A DNA stretch of 24,139 nt from Chara braunii. Taxonomy: Eukaryota; Streptophyta; Charophyceae; Charales; Characeae. The notes beneath the pieces are model-generated. The model saw nothing but the letters and a program-made list of their open reading frames with translations. It did not search any database and was not told the DNA's origin. A program made the translations under genes and the position numbers. The DNA is taken from NCBI GenBank assembly GCA_003427395.1, contig BFEA01000053.1, positions 2,917,796 through 2,941,934 of the forward strand, written 5' to 3'. Of the stretch, positions 9,901-19,881 are shown piece after piece (position 1 is the stretch's first letter; each line of letters opens with the position of its first letter).

Positions 9901-11132
9901 CTGGGACTCCTCTTATCGTGCGAAATACGGGATAGGGATGCAAGCGATATGGCTCAAAGGATGAGAGATCGCTATTTGGTAAGGGATGACCATCTTTTTG
10001 TAATGAGGCAAGTGGGGAATCCCAAGAGGGTCGTATGTGGCAGGGACCGCCAGATTGATGTTATAGTTGTTCTTCATGATGGCATTGCGGAAGGGCACCG
10101 AGGAGTTAATGCCACATATGCCAAGATAATCTATACTATTGGGATGGGATGATGGAGATGGTTGGTAAGTTATGCCGGTCCTTCGTACCTTGTCAAAAGC
10201 AATCTCGTCTAAGGCCGGGAGAGCCACTGCATTCTAGGTTGGAGAGGGAAGTAGGGCCCGTGGTACATCTCGACTTGCTATTCATACCAATCGGGGATCA
10301 TGGTTACAACTATATCTTCGATGTCCGAGATAACCTCACTTATTTTGTGGATGGGAGGACCATTCACACGAAAACCGGCCCGGTTCTCGTGAGTTGCATC
10401 GAAGAGTACTACTTACGCTATCCCTTTGTCCGGGAATTCGTGATGGACAGGGGATCAGAGTTCACTTGCCCGGAGGTGCGGGAATTATTAGAAGGGTATG
10501 GTGTGGTGACTAACTATACTACAACTGCTCACCCACAAGCCAACGCTCCAGTTGAGAGAGGGCATAGCACTATTACGAACCTACTGGCTAAGTGGACTGA
10601 AGGTAGACCTAGTCAATGGCGAAGGTACCTGAGGGCAACGTTTTTTGTCGAGAATATCATAGTGAAGAGGAACACCAAGTACGCGCCGGCTACGCTATGG
10701 TATGGAAAGCATGCTACGTTCCCAATTGAGAGCTTCCTGAAGACCTGGAGGCGTCATGATCTAGAAACCAACCTGTCTTTTGAATAGTTGCTTGACATTC
10801 GGGCGCGACAGGTGGGGGTTATTGAAGAAAGGATTCAGGAGGCATCAAGTCGAGTAGAAAAGAGTCGTATGGATGATAAGGCTCGTTGGGACTTAGCGGC
10901 GCGTGTGCGGAAAACGCCTTTGAAGGTGGGGGACGTCGTGTTATTATACGACTCATCCTTGGAAAAGCAGTGGTCTCGAAAGCTCGATAAAAGGTGGTTG
11001 GGGCCCTATCGGATCGTACGATGCAGAGAGTTTGCCGCGTACCAGATTGAAGAGTTGGATGGGACAGAGTGGAAGGATTGGGTGTCAGGAACCCGACTCA
11101 AGAAATTCATAGCCCGAGAAGAGGTGAGTTAA
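9901..11132 (+). pseudogene. pol: integrase: catalytic triad kept, zinc finger damaged, one frameshift and one stop
   Basis: Integrase inserts the cDNA into the genome. The amino-terminal zinc domain has both His (HDGIAEGH, codons 10075-10077 and 10096-10098), but the CxxC reads Phe-Val-Pro-Cys (10182-10193), so one zinc ligand is lost. A frameshift lies near 10130-10140. The catalytic core keeps all three acids: Asp in HLDLL (10272-10274), Asp in MDRGSEF (10446-10448) and Glu in NAPVERGH (10554-10556). The last two are separated by exactly 35 residues (D,D35E). A TAG at 10785 splits the carboxy-terminal part (10788-11132), which contains KTPLKVGDVVLLY and a KRWLGPYRI segment matching the GPF/Y module. 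No chromodomain follows; translation ends at TAA 11130. Confidence 0.92.
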
Positions 11133-11334
11133 CAATCCCAAAACCCCATCGTAGTATGTAGCTCGTAGAAAGAGTGCTAGGGCCATTAGATAGGATAAAA
11201 GAGTTAAGGATAGAGTCTGGATGTGCATGTATGGTTTGACCTCAGCCTGCTGTATCCCACCTGTATGCTTACCCCGTTGTGTGCCCATCGTCTCCTTTCG
11301 CCTGTTGTGCAGGTCTGACTTTGCGAAGACAGCC
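11133..11334 (+). other. short spacer between pol and the second Gag-like frame
   Basis: About 200 bases with no coding signal that I recognise. A polypyrimidine-containing stretch with AG at 11312 (TTGTGCAG before GTCTGAC) looks like a possible splice acceptor about 23 bases before ATG 11335. That would allow the downstream frame to be made from a spliced subgenomic RNA. This is a weak, sequence-only suggestion. Confidence 0.3.
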
Positions 11335-13869
11335 ATGCCAAGAGGAGGGAGGGAGGTGCGGCCATCGAGGAGACCATCGGGGGCATCAGGGGGACACGAG
11401 CGGCGTGGATCTTACCAGAGGGAGTATACGCCAGAGTATGACAATGGGGACATAGAGCTTTTCTTGGACGATTATTGGAGTTATGCGAGTTGCAGGAGAT
11501 GGACCCTAACCCGCATGATTGAGAGGTAGAGGGGAAGAGGACGTTTCGCAGGGCCCATTGCGCGGATCTGTGAGGAGGCGAGGACTTGGCAGGAGGTGGA
11601 ACAGGCGATGCAGAGGCTGAGACCTTCGCCGGTAGGAACAGACGGGGAGTCGATCCGCCTCCAGATTGGGAATGCGGAGGAGTTCATCCCAACTTTTGAG
11701 CGGTTTATGCACGAGCAGGGTATCTTGAGGGACCAATGGATGCAAACACTGCCACTATGGACAAGAAGAGCCGAGAGACCGTTGGCCCGAGAGATTCGAG
11801 ACAGGGCTCGTGACTGGGAAGGCTGCAGGGCGCACGTGAGGGAGGCCTTTCGGAGGCCAGAGCCAGCACAACCCCAGCCCAGGGTTGAGAGGCGGCTAAG
11901 AAGTAAGAGACAGAGGGAGCCAGAGCCTAGGGAAACCACCCCTAGTCGAGGGGGACGGAAGGCATTGGCACGGCGAGACGAGGAGCCCGACCAACCTGAG
12001 CAGGAGTCGGGCATGTATCCGGAGTGTGGAATGCGCCCAGTAGCAGTTCAGCCTTTCACTGAGGGGAGGCTACAGGGGTCTCTGCAACAGGTGTCGGAGG
12101 AGGCCGCACCGGCAGGGGGTTCCCTACAGAGCCTGGAAGCACACTTGGACGCCTTACAGTGGGAGGTGCCTCAGTCCAGTGGAGGTCAGGAAGCCGAGCC
12201 CCGCGCCCAGAGAGAGCAGCAAAAAGAAGTGGTGATTGAGATAGGAGAGGATACCCTCCCGCAACAGTCAGCCCCGACTCCGGAAGTGGAGGCCGAGCCA
12301 ATGGATGTTCAAGAAGAGGGCAGGGAGCCTCAGCGAGGAGAGACGCCACCACCACCTCCAAATCTGATCCAGTCACCTAAGGTGAGGGTAGAGACGGAGC
12401 CGGGAGAAACCGATTGGAGGAAGGAGGTCATCTCTACAGTGGACAGGTATCTGGCAGCGCATGCTGCAGAGCACCCTGATTTGGAGGAGGTTCCAAGGGG
12501 AGAGCCGTTGCAGGAGCCTCATCCGCCACCAACATAGGCACAACCTGAGGCCCCACCAGGTGATATCGGCCCTATAGCGGGGAGAGCGCGTCCTCGAGAG
12601 ACTGTTGAGGAGAAGAGGATCAGGGTAGGCAAACGATTGGAGGAGATATGGCAGGAAAGGCAGAGACTGGAGGACGCAGTAGAGCTTCCAGACCAGCCAC
12701 CCAGAGCACCAGCCAAGGCCCCAGGGATTCCAGACCTATGGAAAGAGTTTTTCGAATAGAGGACTGAAGGACTCGCGTCACCTACAAGGGCAGGTTTCAG
12801 GGTGGCCAGACAGGTTGAGGAGACTCTGGATCGGAGAATTCGATTTCTGGCCAGAACTAGCTTCGACAGGTACCTGATGTTGGAGGGTGACCTGGCAGGA
12901 AAGAAGGCAAAGGAAGAAGGTCATGGGGTACGCATAGAAGCGTTGGAGGCAGAGATCCAGGACCTCAAGGCATTAGCAGCCAGCCAGGCCACCATCATTC
13001 AGAGGCTGCTGGAAGAAAGGAAGAAGGAAGGGACACCCACGAAGGTAGTGGATCAAACGGAAGGAGCGCGGTACGACGTTCAAGGACAGGCGGCTCAAGG
13101 ATCTGGGCAGCCGTCTGAGGCGGGACCTTCACAAGGGCCACCCCTTGGAAGGGTCATCCTGGGGCCAGAAGAGGCTAAGGCAAAAAGGGAGGCTGAAAAG
13201 GAAGCCTTCGTGTTCAGGGCACCGACAGCGTTTGCGACCCTACCAGTGGAGCCTTTGGGAGCCCCACCGACATCCTCGCCACTACCAGGCGAAGAGGGAC
13301 CACAGGGGGCCACAAGTGAGCCAACACAAGGATCCATGGAGGGGCCCATGAGTGTGCTCCTTGAGGCGCTTGACACTATGCAAGAAGGAGCAAGCACGCC
13401 TATGCCAGAGTTGGGTACAAAGACTGTAAGCGAGGAACTGCCTATGGTGGTACCAGAAGAAAGACGGAAGAGCAGGCCCCAGAGATTGGATACGCCTGAG
13501 TATGTGCCGGAGGTGGGTGATTTGAGGAGTAGACTGGTATCTTGGGCTACTGGATCTGGTTCTGGGGAGCGAGCTCCGGAGTCAGAGCAGCAGGAGGTCG
13601 CCAGCACTATGGTAGGGTCCCCATCGTCACCTCCGCCATAGCCAAGGAAGAAGAAATTCAAGAGGAAGGTTGATCAGCTCTGCTTCTTTTGCAAGAAGGG
13701 CGTACATTGGGCCCTCGAGTGCCCTAAGTTCCTTAAGGACAGGGCGGAAGGGAAGGTCTCAGGGAGTGCAGGGAACATGTATGATAGACAGGGCCGAGTG
13801 GTGGAGAGATCTGTTGATGGGGGTAGGGCACAATTATATAGGCAAAACCAGGAGGAGATGAGTGAGTAG
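11335..13869 (+). pseudogene. second Gag-like open frame downstream of integrase (844 codons, four internal TAG)
   Basis: One frame runs from ATG 11335 to TAG 13867 without any frameshift. It is interrupted only by TAG at 11527, 12535, 12757 and 13639. The first part has a basic Arg/Gly/Ser start, then YTPEYDNGDIELFLDDYW, AGPIARICEEARTWQEVEQA, IGNAEEFIPTFERFM and LPLWTRRAERP, a capsid-like helical region by pattern. The middle (11850-12740) is rich in Pro, Glu and Gln. A coiled coil follows at about 12880-13030 (heptads around RIEALEAEIQDLKAL). The end has a basic stretch and an intact zinc knuckle C-X2-C-X4-H-X4-C (Cys 13681, Cys 13690, His 13705, Cys 13720). Capsid-like start plus terminal knuckle is Gag architecture, but it occupies the place where env would be. 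I cannot name a precise family. It may be a captured Gag or a lineage-specific second structural gene. Confidence 0.7.
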
Positions 13870-15365
13870 GGACTGGTTTGCCTAGGTATAGATAACTACT
13901 AGGACATTGTAGACAGAATTGAGTTTCATATATCAGATTAGATACCTAGGTACTATTTGAGACTATTCTTTGTATATAACGATCACAATCACTTTCACAT
14001 GTGTGGTTTATCCTGATGCATGAGGATTTCGGATGGGAGATGTATGAAAAACATCTCATGTACTATGTGATTTGTGAAAATGAATGAATGTGAACTGTCT
14101 ACTCTTCGGTATACTCGTGCGACCTGTCCATGAGCGGATGATAGGGTCGGGTATAAGGGGAGGAAGTGCAGTCTGTCTTTGTGAAAAAGTGTGAGAATCC
14201 TGAGGGATTAATGAGTTCTTGAGACTCGAATGCTTACCATGCCGAATGTTTATTGTTGAGTTGTAGTGAGGACCCATAAGTTGGTCTGTCAGTTTGAATT
14301 GTTTTATGGTTGAGACATCTTCAGATGAGGGAGATAGTCTTGTGCTTAGTTGGAGACTCATCTTCGGAACGGGAAGATGTTGTAAATAAGGTCGCATGGG
14401 AGTTTATCCTGAAAAGAGAAGGGATGACTGGGAGGCCTATTGAGAGAGACGTCCTTCATATGGAAGGAGGTTAATAGATTTAATGGCATGAGAAGTTGGT
14501 TTGGGTGATAAAGTCTGACGAGAAGGACCAAATTTTGTTTGGCCATCAGTGAAACTTTGAAGGTCGTAAAAGTAATTCATTTGGAGATGTCACTAAGATG
14601 TGTGGCCTCTTGCGCTGATCATGCCAGAGGTCGTGGCCTTGTGGATCTGGCGGTGAGTTTTGTTTTGTGAATGTGGAGAGGTTGTCATGGTTCTCTGTGT
14701 TGTCCCACGGAGGACTGGTAAATAACTTTTATGTGTGACAGACCTCTGCGTAGTCCCGCAGTAAGCCTGTTTTGTTGCAACACACCGTCCAGCCACTTGT
14801 GCTAATCTTGGGGCATTTATGAGAATACCTAGCTAATGGTAAAGTTTAGCATCACTAGGGCGCAACCCCTAGTGTCGGCTGCTGATCGGCACAACCTGAA
14901 CGGCGGGCCTGCGTCTTGCCGAGGGAGTAAAGACTTAAAAGGGTGTGGCCACCTAGGAGGGTTTTACTCCTGCGGAGCGACGTGGGATAGGAGTCGAGTC
15001 TTGCGACGTGGGATAGGAGTCGAGTCTTTTTGAGTCCTGATTGAATATTTATCAGGAGAAAGCCTATCGCGGCGCAACGTGCGAGGGCACTACTGCTAAA
15101 ATAACAACGCAGTGGGCCGTAGATCTGGCATGATCACCCAGACTATGGTGGGCTAGGATGGAGACCTCACCTTCCTGTACTAAACTGCAGGAAGAGTCTG
15201 TGATGAGATTTGTGTATATAAATACATGTTTTAATTGCGAGAATTGTTGGAAGAAGGCAAGAATGTCTCCAGAGGTCTCAGTTAGGGCCCGCGTCCCTAG
15301 TTATGGCCCCACGTGCAAGGTAGAGGCTAGGGACACTTAACGAGAAGCCGACGTTTGTCTAGGAC
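13870..15365 (+). other. non-coding region between the last frame and the polypurine tract
   Basis: No frame here has a recognisable domain. It holds several hairpins: GAGATGT with ACATCTC (14037-14057), CATCTTC with GAAGATG (14359-14379) and a longer imperfect one at about 14510-14560. It also holds a perfect 26-bp tandem duplication at 14977-15028. Such long 3' non-coding regions are known from some plant Ty3/Gypsy lineages. Confidence 0.6.
14977..15028 (+). repeat. perfect 26-bp tandem duplication
   Basis: The 26-base unit starting GCGACGTGGGATAGGAGTCG occurs twice back to back (14977-15002 and 15003-15028) with no mismatch. The lack of divergence in an otherwise decayed element points to a recent replication slip or, possibly, an assembly duplication. 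Confidence 0.95.
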
Positions 15366-15378
15366 AAAGGGGGGAGGA
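15366..15378 (+). other. candidate polypurine tract (plus-strand primer)
   Basis: AAAGGGGGGAGGA is the cleanest purine run between the last coding frame and the repeated LTR sequence. CAGTTGAGAGG follows, giving a possible TG start of the LTR at 15382-15383. Polypurine tracts lie directly upstream of the 3' LTR, so this places the LTR start near 15380, about 2.5 kb before the point where homology with the window start begins. The purine-richer spots nearer 17866 are not clean tracts. Confidence 0.55.
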
Positions 15379-15379
15379 C

Positions 15380-17865
15380 AGTTGAGAGGGGTCATTGAGA
15401 CTTATGCTGTAGTACGTATGTTTAGTACACCTGCGTCCTAATGTCAGGACAATAGAGACCCAGGTTGGAACCCTGACAGTATATAGTTATAAGGGCTTGG
15501 ATTGTTGGAGGCCTCAACCCTGAGTCTGTCAGCTGATCAGGTTGGTTCCTTTCTCGTCAGCATCTTTGGAGTTTGATAGATTTATAGCTTTCTGATTTGG
15601 TGAAGCGACGGGGACGTCGCTTAATATGGTCATGTAAGTTGTCGGTGCGAATACCCTTACAAGGGTATCCGCCCTGGTTTTGCAAACAACAGGAAAAGTG
15701 AATTGGGTGAAAATCTAGGTATTTCGTGCAGGGCGCGATTGCGTCTGTGAGCCGCGCTGGCTGGATGGTTGACTAGAGCGGGGAATGTGTGGGCGCATAG
15801 TTTTAAGACGCGTGTGTGATATTATTTCCTTTGTGTTGATCAGGGGGTCAGTGTAATCGCCCGGTTGAGTCTTAATTTTGTCTGATTAAGTTAGGGATTT
15901 TGAAAGCTTCCGCCTCTTTGCCTAGTACGTTTGAAAGACAGTAGGTTTGGCGCGTGAGTTGGCGTGCGGGGTGACCACGGTGCAATTGGGGCCCGCCGGT
16001 GTGGACGCCAGTGGCCGTAGGTACGAATGCAGGCTGAGGAACGGCCCAGGGCACTTTTTGGCCCTAAGCACTGCACAACACCACTTCAAATAGGATTTTG
16101 CACCTGTTGGTTTCAGGCTTGGGCTTAGCCCTAAGAGTTATGACTCTGGACTTACGAAACGGAGGTGCGGGGATCGAAACCAGTAGGCGGCGGCTTAGGA
16201 GCGAAGAAGCTTTGGATTATGAAGAGGCTGAGGGGTTGAGGGTCTTGTCAGGGAATCCGATTGTGGGCCTAGTTGGAAGGACCGTATGGATCCCTCCACC
16301 CCTTCCCATTTTTCTTAATTCTCTCATGTAGTTTGAAATTTTTTGCTTTTGTTATGTTTCTTTTATTTTATTTTGGGGTCTATTTAGTCGGGTCCGGTAC
16401 TGGGTCCGAGACCCACTGTTGACCCAACGAGTCAAAGCTCCACAGGTACACCCGTGAGCTGATGGACTGCAGATCTGTGGCCAGTCCCGAGTAGTGGGGG
16501 GCACTCAGGGTCCTAAGGGCTACGGGGTGCTATCGCGATAGGAGTCCTTCGGGACAACTGTTAAAATTGGAACGATATAAAAGTGTCTAGCCCTTCACCA
16601 CGAGGGCCCGACATGCAAGTAGTATGTTGTGTTCTGTCTGAACCTGGCCGTTGAAAAGGGGCAGGATCGGTAGCGGTGGATAATCACTGGGGTAAGGCCA
16701 GTGGAATGTCGGGCAAAGGTCCACGGCGATACTTACCTGCAAATCGCTCGGCGGGCTCTGATAGATGAGCGGAGGGATAGTTAAGTCGGCATTTTGACCG
16801 ATTCTCTTTCGGAGTTCTTTCGAACGAAGCAGTTGGAGTTGATGGGCGGCCTGTCGTACGGCCAGCAAGATGCTGCTCGAAGGTGTTGACGATAGAAAGG
16901 GAGAGCTCGCTCGATCCTTGGAGGAATCGAGTGAGGGAGGATCCTACATATCGATTCTCGGGGAGAGCGACATGAGTTGTAAAGTTAGTTTTAGTTATTA
17001 GTTAGTGAGGTGAAAGCTGGAGTGAAAAGTTGGTGCAGGAAGTCATGGCGGGGAGCTATGAAGAAGAAAGGAGAACAACGATTTCTAGCTCGATTCTCAA
17101 TGAAAATCGAGCGAGCTAAGTAGAAAATTTGGGATTCTCGGTCGGGGTGAACTTGATCGTGAAGCCAGATTAGGAGAAAGGTAAGTAGAATCGAGGTTAG
17201 GAAGAAAGAGTGTGCACGGAGTCGTGGCGGGAGTGGAGGACTAAAGTGGGAAAGCGAGTATTTCCCTCGTTTCTGAATAGTATTGGGTGAGGAAAGGGTC
17301 GTTTCGGAGGTTTTGAAGGATGGTGAACTTGATTATTAGGTTAGTTTGACTGTTGGGGTAGTAGAATAGCAGCTAGTAAGAGGAGGGACTGCGCAGGAGT
17401 GTCGAGAAGAATGGGATGGCAAGTTAGAAAGTAGTCGGTTTATCAGGCTCTCCTAGTAGGGATTAGGGCAGAGTAATATTTTGGGTTTCTAATGATAGGC
17501 GAATCCAATGGGAAAGTCAAATTCGACAACTAATCTGTGGATTCTGCGGTAGGATCATTGGAGATTGCGCCCGTGGGAAAATATCAAAGTACCTTTCCGC
17601 TTTTTAGCGAAAGATTCATTCTCAGTTTTTGCGCATTTCGTGGGTAGTAAAAAAAGGTCCACGAATGCAATAACCTCCGTTTTTGTGATTGTGGATAGTC
17701 TTCCTGATCGATCACGGTCTCGGTTGTCATCGAAGTCGGATACGACACCGTAGTCTTTCCAAGCCATCGTGCATTTTGCTCCTGCAGCAGCCGGCTTTCT
17801 CAGCTATGGAGCAAGCTACGATGCGGATCAGCAAAGGGTGAGACGGGTTGGTTCAGGACGCCATC
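15380..17865 (+). repeat. probable 5' part of the 3' LTR (partner outside the window)
   Basis: No coding domain. It lies between the candidate polypurine tract and the sequence shared with position 1, so it is either the first 2.5 kb of the LTR or extra internal non-coding DNA. It contains compact hairpins: GCGACG-GGGA-CGTCGC (15605-15620), ATACCCTT-AC-AAGGGTAT (15651-15668), the 12-bp palindrome CTATCGCGATAG (16530-16541), GTCC-TTCG-GGAC (16544-16555), CTCGCTCGAT paired with ATCGAGTGAG (16905-16934), and GCTCGATT with AATCGAGC (17088-17112). Confidence 0.5.
16985..17480 (+). repeat. degenerate tandem repeat, about 175-180 bp period
   Basis: GTGCAGGAAGTCATGGCGGG (about 17032) recurs as GTGCACGGAGTCGTGGCGGG about 181 bp later, with a weaker third trace near 17390. 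GTGAACTTGAT with a following GATTAG or GGTTAG recurs about 174 bp apart (near 17147 and 17321). The pieces between are diverged, so this is an old duplication seen by eye. Confidence 0.45.
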
Positions 17866-17924
17866 CATTGCATATGGGCAACAAACGGGTTAGAGCATAG
17901 TGTATACTTCCGAGTTTTAGCAGG

Positions 17925-18342
17925 AAAATTCACTTCAGAGTTTTCTATTACGTGTATGAAGAACCCCCTCATATAAATGTGTGACGACGACGGTATTCAT
18001 AAGTTATTAGTTCATATCTTATCATGAGTTTCTCTCTATTTCATCCGTCCAAGCAGAATGCATTTTTCGCTGTTCGGGCGGAAAGTTGATACGACCATGC
18101 CTATTCTATCGAAGGAATAGACTCCCCTCCATCTTGCCAGAGTATCGGACGACTTCAGCATCTGGGAGCCGTCTCGGGCTCCTACTTACGATAGAAGTTC
18201 GCCTCTCGAGGCGTCCTCCCGTCGTGATGTACTCTTTCGTGGTCAATAGGAGTAGTCAAATTTTTGCATTATGCATTCCGGGAGTAGGGGAACGAGGGGT
18301 AAATTTCTGTCTGCGATGAGACAGACAGTCCTCGGGCCCTAT
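17925..18342 (+). other. segment present only in the 3' LTR, with a TATA-like site and three hairpins
   Basis: Absent from the 5' LTR, which joins directly at about position 59. It holds CATATAAATGTG (TATA-like, about 17970) and three close perfect hairpins: CTATTC with GAATAG (about 18100-18119), GGAGCC-GTCTCG-GGCTCC (18165-18182) and CGCCTC-TC-GAGGCG (18200-18213). CTGTCT-GCGATG-AGACAG follows at 18307-18324. If this holds the promoter, its loss would silence the 5' LTR, but that is inference. Confidence 0.6.
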
Positions 18343-19881
18343 TGTTTGACAGGCTGTGTGGGCAAGTGAGAAAAGTCGGCCTACCGTAGCTGAAGCTAAC
18401 TCGTAGTCGGCCTTGGCAATAGCTTGCTTGGGCTGCGTCCTACCTGCGCAAAAGCACGGGCCGAGAGGTTCAGCAGGTTGGAAGGCAGTAGAGTATAGCC
18501 CGCCGTGAGGTTACAATCTTAGTTCGTAGGTCGGGGCTCTACTTTTCCCGACGAACTGGACTAGCTACAGTGCCGAATTGCCATGCACCTGGCCGAAGTG
18601 CTGCCTAGCCCATCGATCGAAGGAATGAGCAGAGCAGTGGGGAGTTGGCAGGGGTGTGGGCTTTCTTGTCAGATTGAAGAAGCGGGTGGTCGACGTTTGA
18701 ACCACAATATTGTGGTCAGGCACCACCATACACCTCGCTCAATTTTTATGCTGGCTATGGCCAGTTACAGTCAGCTACAGTATGTTACCTGGCTGCACTG
18801 CTTCTGCTTATTGTTGCGTTGAGCTAGTTGTTGTGCCATCTCCACTAGAGTTGCTGCTCATACTGGCTGCTCCAGCAGGTTGCGGCTGCTCTTAGTTGCT
18901 GACCATCGCTACGACTGTGGGTTCTTGAAGAAGGTTGATAATACTATGACGATGATGCCCTCGGCAGTGTACAACTCTGATGGTGGAGGCTGATGCAGTT
19001 GAGCTTGATAGTTGTTGTTGTTGGTGATACCGTAGATGATGCTATGTTCAACGGTGGCTTGTTGTTAGTACGGCTGTGCGAATTGTTGTACGCTGATTGC
19101 GTTACGGTACTGATCATATTTCCACTGCGCTTCGCTGTGTAATTTGTGCGCACCTCTATATTTTGAGCATAGAGCACACGGGGTATGTATGTTGTTTCAG
19201 TATGGTTGTTTAGAGTTGCGTGGTTGCAACTTATCTAAGGAGTATCTGAGTCGTGTTGAAGGGTCGACAATGCGGTTGTGAAGAGGGGTTATTGTCGAGA
19301 ATTCAGGAGGTCGTTAGAGGGTTGACTGCGGCAATCGACTTCAGTTGGCAAGCTGTCACTTCTGGCCACCATTGCGGGCCCTCAAGCGCGTGAAGATAAC
19401 AAGGCCCTCTCCTGCGAGTCTGAGCGCACCTCTCTTGGATCTGAGGGCCTCAAACCTTTCTCTATCTGCCCTTCTTACTCTAAGTCTAGTCTGTTGGTTA
19501 CGAGAGGAAGGCGGCAGGCAGGATTGCAACCCGTAGGACCGCGTCAAGACTCTGTTTGGAGTCCACCCACCGATTGCGGGAGCTCTGCTTGAACCTAGGC
19601 AAGGTTCTAGAGGCAGGGAACCATCAGGTATATCATCTTTCTATCTATATGACCCCATATTACCCATGTTTGCTTATTTCCCCTTAGTTTGGCTGAGGTA
19701 TGTATGAAACTGTCCCTATGATTCTTGCTTTCTCTTCAGGATTGATCAGACTGAAAGGAAAGAATGTGTGTGTGTGAAGCTTAAGTTTCTTTTTGTTTTT
19801 GACTGAAAGCAGACTAAGGGATGAACTGGGGGAAGGTGGGAGGAAGGCAGACTGCATGCGTTTGACGGGGTCAAGCAAGGA

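Noticed and set aside
10900-11132. Chromodomain at the integrase end (chromovirus)
   Set aside because: The frame ends soon after the GPF/Y-like segment, and no chromodomain aromatic or acidic pattern is visible.
11481-12014. 177-codon open frame on the - strand
   Set aside because: It is the antisense of the second Gag-like frame, where codon bias produces long opposite frames.
13095-13661. 188-codon open frame on the - strand
   Set aside because: It is the antisense shadow of the second Gag-like frame, low in complexity (Ser/Gly/Pro), with no domain.
14510-14560. Hammerhead ribozyme
   Set aside because: CTGACGA and GAAA are present, but the strands outside the boxes pair with each other and no cleavage-site strand is in the needed place; stem II is not adjacent to the boxes.
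17555-17767. Short open frames on both strands in the LTR
   Set aside because: 60-70 codons, no domain, opposite strands overlapping, nothing to support translation.
17840-17866. Polypurine tract AGCAAAGGGTGAGACGGG directly before the shared LTR sequence
   Set aside because: It is interrupted by pyrimidines and lies about 20 bases from the start of homology; the run at 15366 is much cleaner.
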